The notes under the pieces are model-generated. The model had not been told where the DNA came from and did no database searches. It worked only from the letters and a program-made list of their open reading frames with translations. From NCBI GenBank assembly GCA_026874595.1, contig CM049307.1, positions 42,416,362-42,480,361 of the forward strand: DNA of 64,000 bases, given 5' to 3'. Positions within the stretch are counted from its first letter, which is position 1. Each line of letters opens with the position of its first letter. Source of the stretch: Sipunculus nudus (taxonomy: Eukaryota; Annelida; Sipuncula; Golfingiida; Sipunculidae). The translations under genes and the position numbers were made by a program. Of this stretch, positions 1-13,312 are shown piece by piece.

Positions 1-837
1 TACCATTAACTTTGTACTGGTATTGAAAAACTAATGTGTTTGATTATATATATATATATATATATCTCACCCCTTTGAGGTAAGGTTGCATTTAAATATG
101 ATGTTTCTATGAAGACAATGCATAGAGAACAATATTCTAAAGACATTAAGAAATAAGAAAAAAAATATTCAGTCATAAATAAAATTTGACATTTTGAACT
201 CTGACACTGTAGGTTGCATTCATCCATGCCATTTACCAGGTCTGTGGGTCAAGCAGTGACCCTACATGTAAGAGCTCAGCCTATCAGAGTCAGGTCTGGC
301 TGGACAATATACCACAGGATGCTGTATGTTTAGACCATCTGGCTGCTCTGGGAGAGGCTTCATGGCTATGTTATCTCTGACATTATCTGACCTTGAGCTC
401 AGACTGGAGGAGTCTGGCCTTGAATCATGTCAATCTCTGCCTACACAGTAAAGATGAATACCAGTTTATGGAGGAATGTATGATCAGAAGTATGATTAAA
501 ATCCTATGGTATTTCTCTTCATGCTAATAAATATTTATCAGCAGAGAGGATCAGACATGAATTTAATAACTGTGTGAGAGTATTTTTCTGTGGACTCTCT
601 CACACAAATGTTAATTTGTTCATTTATCTTCAACTGCGGCTTTACAGACGGTTTCTTCTCCATCGTATTGTTCTGATCAGCATACAGTTGCACCCAGAAA
701 ATACACACATGCATAACAGCTCATGCACATAACCTGTCGTACATTTATCCGTACATAATAATTATGTCAGGTGTGGTGTTATTCAGAGTGAGCCTCCATT
801 GCCGTGGAGTCGAGTGAGCTGTTATCTGATGTTGTAT
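1..837. other. Non-coding stretch with a (TA)n run
   Basis: No supported gene. A (TA)n microsatellite occupies about 45-65. The rest is AT-rich unique-looking sequence with no convincing exon; the small minus-strand frame over the first 230 bases is low complexity and partly encoded by the TA run, so I treat it as chance. Confidence 0.6.
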
Positions 838-965
838 CTATCTCAGGTATATATATAGCCAATCTGTTTGCTCCTCAAGGCTGGATGATACAATATCATT
901 AATGACAAGGCTGCCCTGGCCGGATATGTCTGGCATGCACAAGCAAATAGAAACTGTGTTAAAGG

Positions 966-1040
966 GACTTCTCATACTGCTGCTTGTTGATACTGTGATT
1001 ACTGTGTGAAGGGGACTTCTCAAACTGCTGCAATTTAATA
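966..1040. repeat. Two-copy direct repeat, about 52 bp
   Basis: The phrase AAAGGGACTTCTCATACTG followed by CTGC recurs about 52 bases later as GAAGGGGACTTCTCAAACTG followed by CTGC. This is a small imperfect tandem duplication. No coding or structural role is visible. Confidence 0.6.
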
Positions 1041-1417
1041 CTTTGGTTTCCCTGTTGCTGCATGTTATGTAAATTTCAGTATATTCTTTGGATGAAATGT
1101 TTCTCAAACTTTTGTCTGTATCTATGTCTATAGGATAATTATCCTAAATTCGATGTTCAGAAATAATGCATTTTGAAGTTCTCTTATAAAAAACAACAAC
1201 AACAAAAAATTTGTGTTTTTTTTGCAGACTATCACATAAAAACTGTTAATTGGTATAAATACACTTTTTACACCAACACCATGAATTTTATGAAAGTTAA
1301 AAACTCTATAAATCAGCTTACTGAAAAACCATAATCTTTTTCTGGGCCTGTCTTTTTGTCTCATACAGGAGTTCACATAACCTGCTGAAGGGTAAATGAT
1401 AAGTCATGGCTACAGGG

Positions 1418-1545
1418 GATAGGACATGGCCTAGTGGTTAAGGCATTGGACTTGCTTACAGTACCCAGACCAACCCCCTCCCTAATGGCATAATAGTGAC
1501 ATCATGTTTGAAACCCAGAGGTTCTTTCCAATGTCTTAACAACAG
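1418..1545 (+). mobile_element. tRNA-like SINE fragment
   Basis: The sequence TGGCCTAGTGG at 1427-1437 matches the RNA polymerase III box A consensus (TRGCNNAGTGG) and is followed by TTAAGGC, as in many tRNA-derived SINE heads. A degenerate box B, GTTTGAAACCC, lies at 1506-1516. The A-to-B distance of about 70 nt is longer than in a functional tRNA, and no cloverleaf can be drawn. I therefore read it as a decayed tRNA-derived SINE or tRNA pseudogene, not a working tRNA gene. The 3' end is not defined by a clear A-rich tail. Confidence 0.45.
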
Positions 1546-2432
1546 GTTATGACTTCTGGGTTATTCCTAACCTGTGCATATAAAACCTGAAAATCAGGAG
1601 CTTAATAATAATATATCATCCTTATCATATGGATATCTTCATCCTTATTCAATAGACATTGCTAGCAACAGGCCATGGACCTATCCTTAAAAAAAAGAAA
1701 TCCCATGTTTACACTAAATAGGGTGTTAATACTGACCAGAGTGTCTGGTTTCAATACTCAGGATTTTCTGGAAGACTCAGTTAAATTGGAATGAGAAACT
1801 GTCTACTACAAGGGCTCAGGTTGATGCATATTCTTACAGAGGTCTGAGGATGTAAAGCTTGCCCCAGAGAAACTCAGGCCCACATATATATATAAAAATG
1901 TATATCTTAGTCTGTTTTATTACCTGTACAATAGGAGCTCTGTATTTGATCTTGCCACAAATTTTGTATTCATCACCTGATCTGGTCTGAGAGGGTTTAA
2001 AGCCAGTTCCCTGTGTTTATCGTTCTACAAAAAAACACCTGTTATATATATAGTGTTATGTTTAAATATAACCCATGTGTGCGGTTTGTTTGATTAACTT
2101 GTGGTGTTTCCTTTTATTGTATGACAGCTCAGGCTTTCCTTGGCTGTTGATGGTATCCTGTTTGTTCTGTAACATGTGACACATCACAAGGGCAGGTTGA
2201 GGAGAGAGGTGTCTTGTTAGTTTAAAAAAAAATGTGACTATCACAACATTGTAACCATAAAGCTTTCTGTGGAAAGATAATTCCTCTACCAAGGCCATAC
2301 GTTAAATTTTATCCTATAGGTTAAACCTCATTTTTAGGTGATCCTGTTTTTGGAATGAGACTTCAGAAACCAGTTGAATGAAACACCTTGTGATATTACA
2401 AGCTTTATTTTATTGTGCTTGTGACCACAAAT

Positions 2433-2529
2433 ATAGTGGAACCTGTCTGAAAGACCACCTGTCTAATCAGACCACCTGTGAATTAAGACCAGTCCCACAG
2501 GTGGTCTCATTATACAGGTTTCATTGTAT
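2433..2529. mobile_element. Short palindromic MITE
   Basis: The ends are imperfect inverted repeats: TATAGTGGAACCTGT at the left, and ACAGGTTTCATTGTA at the right, whose complement is TACAATGAAACCTGT. Inside, AGACCACCTGTG (about 2469-2480) is perfectly complementary to CACAGGTGGTCT (about 2497-2508), so the single strand folds into a long hairpin. TA dinucleotides flank both ends, consistent with a TA target duplication as in Tc1/mariner-type MITEs. The family assignment is inference. Confidence 0.6.
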
Positions 2530-5500
2530 AAGGATGGGTTGAGGGTGATTCTTTATCTGCTTGTGACACCAGAATGTTAAGGATCATCACAGATACCAAG
2601 AAACTCAGAAAAGTCCAACCCCCTCCCCCCAACCCTTAAAAAAAAAAAATCTGTGAACTTGGTACAAAGTTCTTCAGTGATCTTGGTTTGAAGCAAACAA
2701 ACTATAGGTTTTCACATAATTCTCCTTATTGAAGAGGTAAAAGACTGAAGACAGATAATTGGTTGCAGATAAGTTGATAAAGGTGGATATAACCAGCTAT
2801 GTTTGCAGCAGATGATCTGATTGTTTATCTCTGGACAGGTAAGAGAATCTTAGGCACACTTTTTTATCACCTTGAGACCTGGCATTATGAAACAATGAGG
2901 TCACTACTGTAAGGGGCTTAGTACTCAGAGACAAAAAAAATCCAGGGTGAACAATAAAATACAGCTTATTGTTTGTAGACAGGAATGTCACTGCTAGTCC
3001 CTGAGCTTTCCTCGGCCCTTGTTTCAGTTGTTTACTCACATAACCTCTTCAGGAAGGACGGCAGAAAACATTCTCCCCACCAGATCCTTCCGTTACTGAC
3101 ACTACAGTCAGGCACAAAAGGTTAATCAGTGTTGTATGGTACACATGTATTAATGTGATTATGGTTATTCTTTATTTCTTTTATCTTATCTTATTGACAT
3201 CTAACTCATAAAGTCATATTGACCCAGGTGAAGTTTATACATAAATAATACATGAACATCATGGCTCTCGTTTATATAAAGATATTTATATACTTAGGCC
3301 CAGGGAGGTTATGCTTTCACCTGTGTTTATTGTTTTGCCTGTTAGTAAGATAAAAAAAAAATGAACCTGATCTGAAAAACATTGTTAGGGGTAGGAACTT
3401 GGTCAGGGAGATTAAATGAAACTTTTGCCTGGACAGAAGTGTTTATATTCTGTAATATATGGTATAATATATAGTAGATTATACTATAACATATAGAATA
3501 TAGTCTGAGTTAGAGTTGTTTTCTGAGTGCTGCAACCTCCAGTCATAGATAATCAACATAATTCAGTAATAAAAGAAAGTCTTGCAGGCTGCAGGCCCTG
3601 GCCTGTACCCTATAGAAAATTAACTGATAATTGTTGGGGATATAGGTGTTAAATTATGCATTCAACAAGGTTATTGACTGACATAATTAGGTGATGTGTT
3701 AGAAAGCTCAACAAATTAATATTTGTATTGCTGATCCAAACAGTTTTACCATAAACTAGCATGGTTATAACTTATAAGTGAAGTCAAATATGTTGATGAA
3801 AGGATTTAGATCTGCTGAGGCAGACTGTGTGTGTCAGTATTTGTGTATAATTTACTGGTTTGTTCAAGGTCTGAATCATGTTAGGAGCTGCTTTTCACAG
3901 ACTCAGTCATGATATTGCTTGGGTGTGAATAATGCATGATCCGACAATCTTCTATATCAGCATGTGTCCATTGATCTGTTGGTCAGGTAAACCTGCCAGA
4001 TCACCAATATGAAAGGTGTTCACTGCTATAGAGAGCACTGGGCAGGTTCTAATGCCCTGGCCCCGGCTGGGTCAACTTTGCCAGGTTTTCTGGCCTTAAC
4101 ACAACATGTGAACAACTTACGCTGTTGATGTTAACCTACAGACGCTGGTCAATGGCACCGCATAATACAGAAGTAATGCAAGAATGTTTATAAACCCTCA
4201 GGGTCTGTTTTTGTTGACGGATTTAGCCTGGAGGTCATTGGCTATTGTTTGGCAGCATTTACCTGTGAGGGATATACTATAATGCAAGCTGAAAATATCA
4301 GTGCTGTGTACTCTCACAATATGAAATTCTGAGGAAAATTAAGTACCTGCAATTGCCCGTGACCTAACATAATAAATACATGGTGACTTTGTAGTTGTGA
4401 TTGTGAAGGCTTTATTCTTGTGGTATTATTTAAAATTCCTTTGCTATAATTCTTAGGCATTTAGTTTATGAGACTTACAGGACCGTAAAGGGCTTGACTA
4501 AATATTGGAAATTAGCCATGATCAATGTAGGGGATCAATGGGTTACATGTTAAAGAGGCTGTTAATTGCTATGGATTAACTGTTCAGTATGGTTTGAGAG
4601 GACCTTTATTGTACACATTTGGTATTAATGCCATTGATTTTCTGTTGTCATTCTTGCCACAAATTTCTCACCTTAACATGCTTTCCCCTGACCTTTTTCA
4701 ATCTTTCTTCCCCCTTTCTGTCTCTCTCTTTGTCTCTTCCCATGTCTGTCTTTCATCCTGTCTCATTTACATGCTTTCTCAGACTTTCTCAAACTCTTTC
4801 TGGCCCAAAAAGATTTTTACCAAGAATAATCATTGATTACCTTGGTAAAAATGTTGTTCATGTATTAGGATTAAAGCAAAATGAGGCCTAAACTTGAAAG
4901 GCCTTCAGCTCTACACAGATTCAGAATGAATCAGCAAACAGAAAAGCACTGAACTGAAATCATGACACTGCACATCTTCCAGGAGTTAATCTTTGGTTTT
5001 GATGTTTTAACATAACTTTGTAGAAAATAATATAATGATGTTACTGATATATTTGAAGGTATGTAAAGCAGATTATTTGAGATTTAAATATGAGAATAAC
5101 CTATCAGTTGATACGAGTGCACCATAAGGGTAGGCAAAGTATATATAAGATAGGTGCCACAGTACATAAGAAAATACTGTACAAACATGTATGTTTGACT
5201 GATACATATACACTTACTTTAGCCAAAGAGTAAGAATATGTACACAGGTACCTGTGTGAAGTGATCAGGGTTATTTTACTGTACAGATGGTCTTTTGCCA
5301 ACCTCCATTAATCTCAACTGTATGATTATAGGTGATTGTGATTTGAAACCCTACTTCCGGGAAGGATGGAATTTCTTCTTGATAGCTTTATAATGCCGGA
5401 ATACTTCACCATCAGCAATTCTGACATTAAACTATATGAAAATGGGTCAACAGACTGACAAGTAGAAGTGATGATATATTGGCCCCACTTCTACACCTGG

Positions 5501-7424
5501 ATAATCCAGACAATTATCTGTTTCTTGCTTGAAGTTCCACATTTTGCAAAACTTTATATAAATCCATCCATGCCTCATACAAGAACACCCAGACAGATGG
5601 ACAAACAAAGGGAAGGACAAAAATTGCCAAGAATATTTCTGTCAAATTTTGTTTCAGCAGGTAATGATTATGATTTATCTGTGAAGGTAGAACCTTTGCA
5701 AGATTAACATCAGCAGCAGTAATAGTATGACTGTACATGTAACACTATTGCCAGAATACCATCTTCACCAGCAGTTATTGCAGTCAACAGTTGTTTAATG
5801 GACTCATAAACCAAGCAGGTAACTCATATTGTGTGGCATGTGTGGGCCTCCAGCGGTCCTTGCCTCCTTTTTTATTGGGCACCTGGCTGTTTGCTGCAGT
5901 ATCTGCCTTGACATTCGCTGACTCATGCTGAATGTAGGAGTCATTCCAAAGTTTTGTTTCACACAAATGTCCAAGGGGTTATTACCTGATGAGTGATGGG
6001 ATTAATTAATGGGAATATGTTAAGTGTATTTAATAAAAGTTAAATACACATATTTCTCTTTCAGACTCTGATATTATATTTATAAGCATGACTAGTTTGT
6101 ATATATTCAAGAAAATGCATGTAACGATGCAGGTAGGGTTCACTTTAATAGTGAATTTAATTATTCCTTTAATAGATTAGCGGTCACTTTTTACTTTCTC
6201 TTTCTCTCTTGTCTTCCTCTGGAAACCTAGGGACACTTTTCAACGTCTGAATTGCTCAGTGGTCCATCCTAGAATTCAAAATATTTTTTAAAATATTATG
6301 TCACAAAATGTTGAATTTAATGAGTCATATGATATTTGCATCTATGATAAAGCTAATAATGGAAATAATTATTGGCTGGGGAAAATCTTTTATTCATACT
6401 GAAAGGTTATCTGTTGCTTAACTGGCCAAGTATTAATAATTTATCATAATAACATCCTGTTTCATATTTGATTATTTAATATTCATACAGCATCGTCATG
6501 TCTGTAGTCACATGCCAAGAAAATGCCGGGAATTATCCCGTAAGGTATGACACCAGGAAACATTAACATACTTCACCAAGTATTGGAATAGTGTGGTGAG
6601 ATAGTTGATTTTGCCACCAGGAGCAGTAATGATCACTTTCAGTGTAATGAACACTATTGCTTACAGGTATAGGTGAAGCAGAGGTTTATGGCCTGCTGAT
6701 GCAGGTACCTGAGCTTACCTGAGTATGTGGGAACCTGGTAGTTTATTTCTGTCCCTGGCCTATTGAAAGAGCCTTCCTCTAAATCATAATGGGATGGGCT
6801 TCTGTAAAGTGTAATGTATCTTCTGGTCAAGTGGTCAGTTCTGTCTGACCTGAAGTGACCAGCAGTTTTGATAGGTGAATTATACACATAGCTACATGGG
6901 GGGGATATAGCTACTTCATGCACTGCATCACAATCCCACCTCTAGTTATGTTATTCAGTTCATATTGTTTATGTACATGTATGCTGTGCTTTTGCTACTG
7001 CAACTCTTTATCATCAGTATTGATGGTTAATGTATTGGTGTTTGTTTGCATGTATATGTTTGTATATGATAGCAGGAGATAGTGACCCACTTTGTCAGTA
7101 TGGTCATTTGTCTTCCTCAATTGAAACATAGCGGATGTTTACAATAACAAATGGGAATGCTTTTTGATCAGTACATGATATAAAACCACTGAAACTGTTG
7201 TGTTCTTGGCCAGAATCTTATTACTAGAGTACATTTGTTTCTCGTGTAAACATAAAAGAATACCTTAAATATATTAATTAGCATTTTACCTATTCTCTAA
7301 GTCAGGTCCGCACAGTAACTGCCCAACATCAGCCAGGTTTTTTTGTGACGAGGTTTCCATTGGGCTGATACTGGCAAATTCATCTGCTGGATACACTGAC
7401 ATAGATTCATGCAATCTCCCAAAT
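2530..7424. other. Non-coding stretch, no gene seen
   Basis: AT-rich sequence with scattered homopolymers. The open frames here (for example two overlapping frames at about 4594-4891) are rich in Ser, Leu, Phe and Cys, fit a pyrimidine-rich patch, and show no domain or splice logic. I see nothing else to annotate. Confidence 0.55.
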
Positions 7425-7550
7425 AATGTCATATTCCTCAAGATTTAAAGCAAAATATGGAAAATGAACCCCCAACCCCTCTTAGGACACAGGCACATAG
7501 TTCTCTGGCAATTCAACACTTAAAACAGCCATGTCAGAGGTGTGGCCGCA
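7425..7550 (+). repeat. Dispersed repeat family 'CCTTAGGACAC', copy A
   Basis: Shares with 9535-9660 and 45571-45690 the order CCTCAAGATTTA..., AAAATATGGAAAATGA, a C-rich run, CTTAGGACAC, then a GGCA-type segment. Three copies in 64 kb identify a dispersed repeat. No inverted ends or coding frame are visible. Confidence 0.55.
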
Positions 7551-8113
7551 GAGGATTTTTGTTACAAGGATTTAATGCCTCTGACAATTATAATACAAAC
7601 TTGCTTGATTCACATATGTAAACATGATAACTGTGGTATAAGCATAGGCACTCCTGGGCCTGGCTGAGTGCCTTAATCCAAATACACAGAAATGTTTGAG
7701 CATCATCAACTATTAAAATTGTTCCCAGTGCTTATCCTCCTGTCTTTATTTTGACCCATGTAACACTTAGGAAGTGGCAGTGTCCTTTTGATGGATACAG
7801 GTCCAGTGCTGATGGGTATTAAATTACCAGCTACATTAAATTACCATTGAAGTAATTACCAGAAAATGCATAATGCATTGCTCTGTATCTGCAAACACCA
7901 AACTGTGTGAAAAAATGAAGCATTTTGCATTAAACTTTTCTAAATTTTATTGTTTTTAAGGAAAACATTTACCCATTTAATAAGTAATACTCACTTTTCA
8001 ATGGACAGGTCAGTGATTCATTTATTGACCCTGTGCGAAGCGATGGTTATTGTATATATATCAACTTAGAAACACTATCTTCCACTCAGGGTTTGTGTCC
8101 CTATATTGGACGC

Positions 8114-8764
8114 TTTTTAGCTCAGCCGACTGAATTTAAGTCATCTGAGCTGTGAAGTAAAAGTCTTTGTCTGTTGTCAGTTGGTCTGTCCATCTGTCTG
8201 TCTGTCTCTCTGTCCGTTAACCAGGCACAAATCGTAACCTCTGGACCTGGAATCTTCTAACTGGATATCTGAGGAGGTCCATGAAAAATCTCCTTTTAAA
8301 CCTCAAATTAGGTCTCTGTGACCCATATCCTATGAGCTATGGGGCTCATAGAATAATTAAAAATTTGATACAAAAGCTCCAGTATCTGAACAACTAATAC
8401 ATTGATCACCATGATTTTTTGCTTGCATACTCATCATAAAGTGTTTCATCAGTTCCTGCTGACTGGTGGCACCTCCTTGATTTTCTTAAAATTTTTTATT
8501 TTGAGAGCTTCAAATATGCGGTCATCCATTTACAGGGCACAAATCGTAACCATTGCACCTAGAATCTTCTAACTTGACATACCGTGAGGTCCAGGAAAAA
8601 TCTCCTTGGAAATCTGAATTTTGGTCTCTGTCACCCATATCCTTTGAGCTTTATGCTTTATTTGAATTGGGAAACCACCTAAAAAATTTGGCATTCAGAG
8701 GATAAATTCATTTTGCAAATGTCTGCCTTGACAGCTGAGCATCATGACCTCTGGGTCACTTTTT
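8114..8764 (+). mobile_element. TTTTTAGCTCAGC-family element, short copy
   Basis: Starts TTTTTAGCTCAGCCGACTG and ends CAGCTGAGC (8732-8740) followed by the near-palindrome GACCTCTGGGTC. The 5' GCTCAGC(T/C)G and 3' CAGCTGAGC are inverted copies, a subterminal inverted repeat followed by a 3' stem-loop, as in Helentron-associated non-autonomous elements. GTCC/GTCT repeats follow the 5' end. The body contains a direct duplication of about 310 bp (CAAATCGTAAC at 8228 and again at 8540). No transposase or Rep/helicase frame is present, so it is non-autonomous. The class assignment is inference from architecture. Confidence 0.6.
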
Positions 8765-9268
8765 ATTCAATTCAGTATGTTATTCGTCACTTGTGATTAG
8801 TTTATTGTAGTTAATTCACAGAGATACTTATTGATTTATGATTAAAATGAACCCACTCTAGCTTGTATTGTTTACATATATCAATCAAGGGTTAACCATT
8901 GGAGCTATATTAAGAATCCAGGTCTATATATAGGTCTGTAAGGTTATATAACATTATGAGAGATCATTTGATCTCTCCTTATCATTTTATTGATGGCATT
9001 TATGAGCAGCTGAAACCAGCTGGAACGTTACTTGCATTAGTAAAGCATAATAGCATTCCAGCTAAGGTTCACAGTCAGGTTTGAGTGTAGTGATTTGGAG
9101 ACATGATAAAAAAAAAAGACACAATCAAAATTTTGCGTCACTCAGCTAGGAGTTTAAATAAATTTATATATATGTTGCAAAAGCCAATCAGAATGAACAC
9201 AGCTGTATCAGTGCTAATACTAAGATATTATTGCTAAGGAGTATTACCATTTACTACTTAACAAGTTG

Positions 9269-9351
9269 TATGGTGACCCGTCCGTTCTGCATGGTGACAT
9301 GTCTGTTCAGTATGGTGACATGTTTGTTCAGTATGGTGACATGTTTGTTCG
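9269..9351 (+). repeat. 21-bp minisatellite, four copies
   Basis: Unit ATGGTGACATGTTTGTTCAGT repeated about four times; the two 3'-most copies are nearly identical and the first is diverged. It yields a repetitive short frame (YGDMFVQ) that I consider a by-product. Confidence 0.85.
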
Positions 9352-9534
9352 ATTTAAGGTATGTTCCATATATGGTGTAAGTTGTTCAATTGTAACTAGG
9401 TATATTTTAACTTTTACTGTCATATCTGTTCGTGTGCTTGGACAGGTCCATTAGACAGACTCCATTAGTCTGCATGGGCTGAGCTAACTGGAGTAGTTTC
9501 TGATAGGTGGTGCTTTTATAGACCCTTCAAGGAA

Positions 9535-9660
9535 TGTCACCCTCTGAAATTAGAGGAAAATATGGAATATGACCCCCCCCCCCCCCCCCCTTAGGACACT
9601 CGCATCATTCCCGACAGATATATTCAGTGTGAAGCACCTGTGTAGATGTGGAGAATCATG
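9535..9660 (+). repeat. Dispersed repeat family 'CCTTAGGACAC', copy B with C18 run
   Basis: Same segments as the copy at 7425-7550. The internal C-rich run has grown to an uninterrupted 18 C (9573-9590), followed by TTAGGACAC. Confidence 0.55.
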
Positions 9661-9989
9661 TTATTTTAATTTCTATTGACCATTTGCACCTGTTCTGGAG
9701 TGTATTAATATAAAATATATATATACCATCTGATCTATCTTCTGATATCAGTTTGTTTTATAATTTGACAGGAAATATGTGTTAGACTCAGCCAGCTTTT
9801 TTTTAAAGTGACAAGGGGCACTTTAATTAAGTTTTACTGCAAGGTTTGTGTTGCCAGATAATGTTCCCTTCAGTGGCTGTTAACCTGTTTGATCCCCAAG
9901 GCAAGAAGTAATTGTGTATGGTTAGTTTTTACATCTACAGGATGGGAACTGAAGTTGATATTGATGGTTGTCTTCTCTTGTATAAACAG

Positions 9990-10221
9990 TGGAGGCCATC
10001 AGCCTGGACATCTGTTTTTCTTGTGTGACATTAATAGATGCTGTTAACACCCTGACCCCACAAGTAATCAGTTCAGCATGTGTGGATGGTTTATTTCATC
10101 ATAGACTGGTACTCTCCCTCACTTGTGATCCGTCTACAGATGTTGTGGTTGGATGTCAATATGGGCGTATAAAGGTTTACACTCGCACTGCTATAAAAGA
10201 CTGCCAGGGCTGGCATTATAG
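9990..10221 (+). CDS. Candidate internal exon, function unknown
   Basis: A frame open for 76 codons lies between a strong acceptor (pyrimidine-rich tract then TATAAACAG, ending 9989) and a good donor (TATAG|GTACAC). The first two bases complete a codon and the last two start one. The product begins EAISLDICFSCVTLIDAVN and later reads DVVVGCQYGRIKVYT, which has the feel of a beta-propeller strand. I do not recognise a family and the propeller idea is only an impression. A shorter form could end at the GTAATC after codon PQ. Many frames of this length occur by chance here; the combined splice signals and balanced composition make this one better than most. Confidence 0.33.
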
Positions 10222-12820
10222 GTACACCTTGTGAATTCTTACATTTAGAATTACACGTTTTGTTCAGTGGTTATTGTAAGTACACATGGTCTGACATATA
10301 AGCCTGCTATACATCCACCTTTTATGTAGAATTTGATTTTTGGCTGATTTTTCATACATATTAATGAAATTCTGGTAAAAAAAAAACTTCTTATAATGCC
10401 TCTGTGACGGATGTATGAGCTTGTTTAAATTTACAAGCTGTCAGTAAACACAGTCCACTTGCAGTTTTTGACAAACAGAAAAGAACGTAACCTAAGGTCA
10501 ACCAATTAGTGCATGTGTGGAAATTGAAAAATCACTAGTTGAGAAAAACCCTTTGCAAAAAACTGGTTCATCTAACGTGCCAACAGATGTCATTGTATGA
10601 GCTTGGTTTATTTTTGTGCCCCCGACATGTTACAAACTTGTGGATATAAACTGTGTGTGATGGGATTAGCATTTTCTAGCCTATTCTTATAAAATGTTCA
10701 AGGGTTTATCTTTAGTTAATATTACTCAAATACTAGAATAGGCCCCTTTAATACAAGCAGGAAGCAAAACATCAAATATCAATATTGAATATCAAATAAA
10801 GATACAAGCATGTTAGGACCAATTTTGAACACTTAAAAAAAATGAAAAGATACATGTATTTTGTAGCCAGATCACTTGAGTATTTTGATATCTTTGTATG
10901 AACTAATCAGGTAGTTGCATGAATCATAGAGGCACACTTTACCAAATGTATCAAATACAAATCACAAGTCTAAATACGAAATCACAGACTTTTATCTTAT
11001 TTCTTTTATTTATATACAACCCACACTGAATAAATGCATTTGATTATGACCCATACAGCATTGCCAGTAGATCCCCTTTTACACTTATGCAATAATCATG
11101 GCCATGTTTGAATCCAGAGACTGTCATTTAAGATATATTGTTTTCCTGCTTAAAGGAATTCTTAGCAGCAAAATCAGTGTCCTAAACACGGTGATTTCCA
11201 GTGATTGAAGCCGTTCTGTTTAAATTTTCGAGGCATTATAAGAACATTTTCTATAAGAAATTACCAGAGTTCATTAATATTATGTATGGAGAGATTAACC
11301 AGAAGTCATGTGATACAAACTGTAGGTTAATAGCTAGCTTTAAGATCTCCCTAGGTAAAACCTGCTCGTCTCTAACCTCGGATGTGTCAAATCTTTCTTT
11401 CAGTCCAGTGGACTTCAACACAACATGGTCTTACTGTGGTTACATTATTTTTCTGTCCAGGTAGCATGAAGTCACAATTTAAGAAAGTCACTTTTGTTTG
11501 GTGGTCATGTTTATTAATCTGCCTTTTCAAATGGTTACAGTTCTGGAGTTGACTTAACCTAATTGGTGAAGATAAACTTAGAACTATTAATTATGAAGAT
11601 CAGAATGGTTGTTCAGTGCACTGATCTGACTCTCATCTCCATTTGCATTGGAATACAGTGGATATGGATGTGATAATGTCAAATTTGGTGGGGCATGGCA
11701 CAGTATGGAAGCTCTTTATTGTGTATGTACTCAAGATCTAGTTTCAATGTTTGCTGCTGGACTGCCAACTCACATAGAAACAAAAATAAACAGAGGCAGA
11801 GCTACATTTATCCTTTCCTTACTCAAATTTACTGACATTCATTGTTGTGAAAGATTGTTTTTCCTCTTAAGAAATTTACTGCTAAAGTAATAACTGAATC
11901 AAGAATTGAATTGAAGGTAAATAAATTAATAATAATGGATAATTGAATTATTATAAGGTCCTCCGCAATTCACAAGGGTAAAAGTAGATGACGGACTTCT
12001 TGTTTGTATGATGATAAATAAATATCATGTGATACAAACTGTTACAGGTGTGTACATGCACCACACAAGATTTCCTGTTTCACAATGATGAGCACTCAAA
12101 ATGATAGCATCAGCATTTGCTTACGTGTTTCTTAGTTTTGCATCATCAGCCAAAATGGCAACAAGTACAAGTATTCCTAGCGAGGCAATCCGTTGTGTGC
12201 ACATCAGGTCACAAGTATCATGGCATTTACCCAGCAGGACAGTTTTTTCCCAGCCCCAGATGCTCAATAATTAATCTTACTGCTTAATTGTTGTGTATCG
12301 TGTTGTTTTGTTGAAAGGCACCCCTGGTTCATATAAAACAGAAAAGCAATAGATCTAGTGGTTGTGTTCTGTCTGGAGGGTCTGCATATCAGGGATTCCA
12401 GGGTTGTTCTTTAACTGCTGCTACCAGCTGGGTTTATATAATATTTCTGCTTTGTTTGTTTCAAGGTTTGTGACCTGTTTATAGCAGAGCAGATGACTTT
12501 TTAATGGAAGTGCAGTGGCAACATGTTTCTGCTGTTGCTTGATTAGTGGTGCCACCTGTTGACAAGGTTTAGTACTGTTTGAAGTTGAGATTTGCATGTG
12601 ATTTCATGATTGAAGACTGTTTACTGAGTGATGTCTGTCATTAAATTAATGTGTGAATAAAAAGTACTTGTCACTCAGCTGTTTCTTATTATAAACTGAG
12701 TAACAGAGGGTGTTATTGGATGAAGAAGCAGCAGAAGTGAGGTGCAGAAAAATTGAAAGAAAGTGAAAAGGAAGGGTAGATGTCTACACATGAATGTTCA
12801 ATCCCTCTTTAGCAGTTTCT
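10222..12820. other. Non-coding stretch, no gene seen
   Basis: AT-rich sequence. Two plus-strand frames (about 11201-11464 and 11648-11890) lack convincing splice borders and resemble no domain I know. Confidence 0.5.
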
Positions 12821-12824
12821 CCTC

Positions 12825-13312
12825 TTATTTTACATCCAGGGAGGACCATGAAAAATCTCTGTGGAAACCCGAAATTAGGTCTCTGTTATCCATATCCTGT
12901 GAGCTATGGGGCTTGTATGACCCCCTCAGAATAATTAAAAAATTTCATACAGAACCTCTAGTTTCTGAACAACTAATGCATCCATCACCATGATTATTTG
13001 CATGCACATTCATCATGGAGTGTTTCATCAGTTCCTGCAGACTGGTGACACCACCTGGATTTTTTAAAAAATTTTACACATATTCTTTAAATTTTTATTT
13101 TTTAGACCTTCTAAGATGGTCCTAGAATTGCACCTAGAACCTTCTAACTTGACGTCCAGGGAGGTCAATGAAAAATCTCCTTGGAAACCTGAAATTAGGT
13201 CTCTGTTACACCATATCCTCCGAGCTATGCTCGAGTTGAATGGGGATACCATCTACAAAATTTGGCATTAAAATGATAACATTCCTGTTGTGAATGTGTT
13301 TCTAGTTTAGCT
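12825..13312 (+). mobile_element. Fragment of the TTTTTAGCTCAGC family
   Basis: From 'ATCCAGGGAGGACCATGAAA' onward it follows the body of the 8114-8764 element: AAATCTC, GAAATTAGGTCTCTGT, ATATCC(T), GAGCTATGGGGCT, the CATCATGGAGTGTTTCATCAG block and a second GAGGTCAATGAAAAATCTC segment. The internal duplication is therefore kept, but both ends (GCTCAGCTG and CAGCTGAGC) are missing. Confidence 0.6.
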
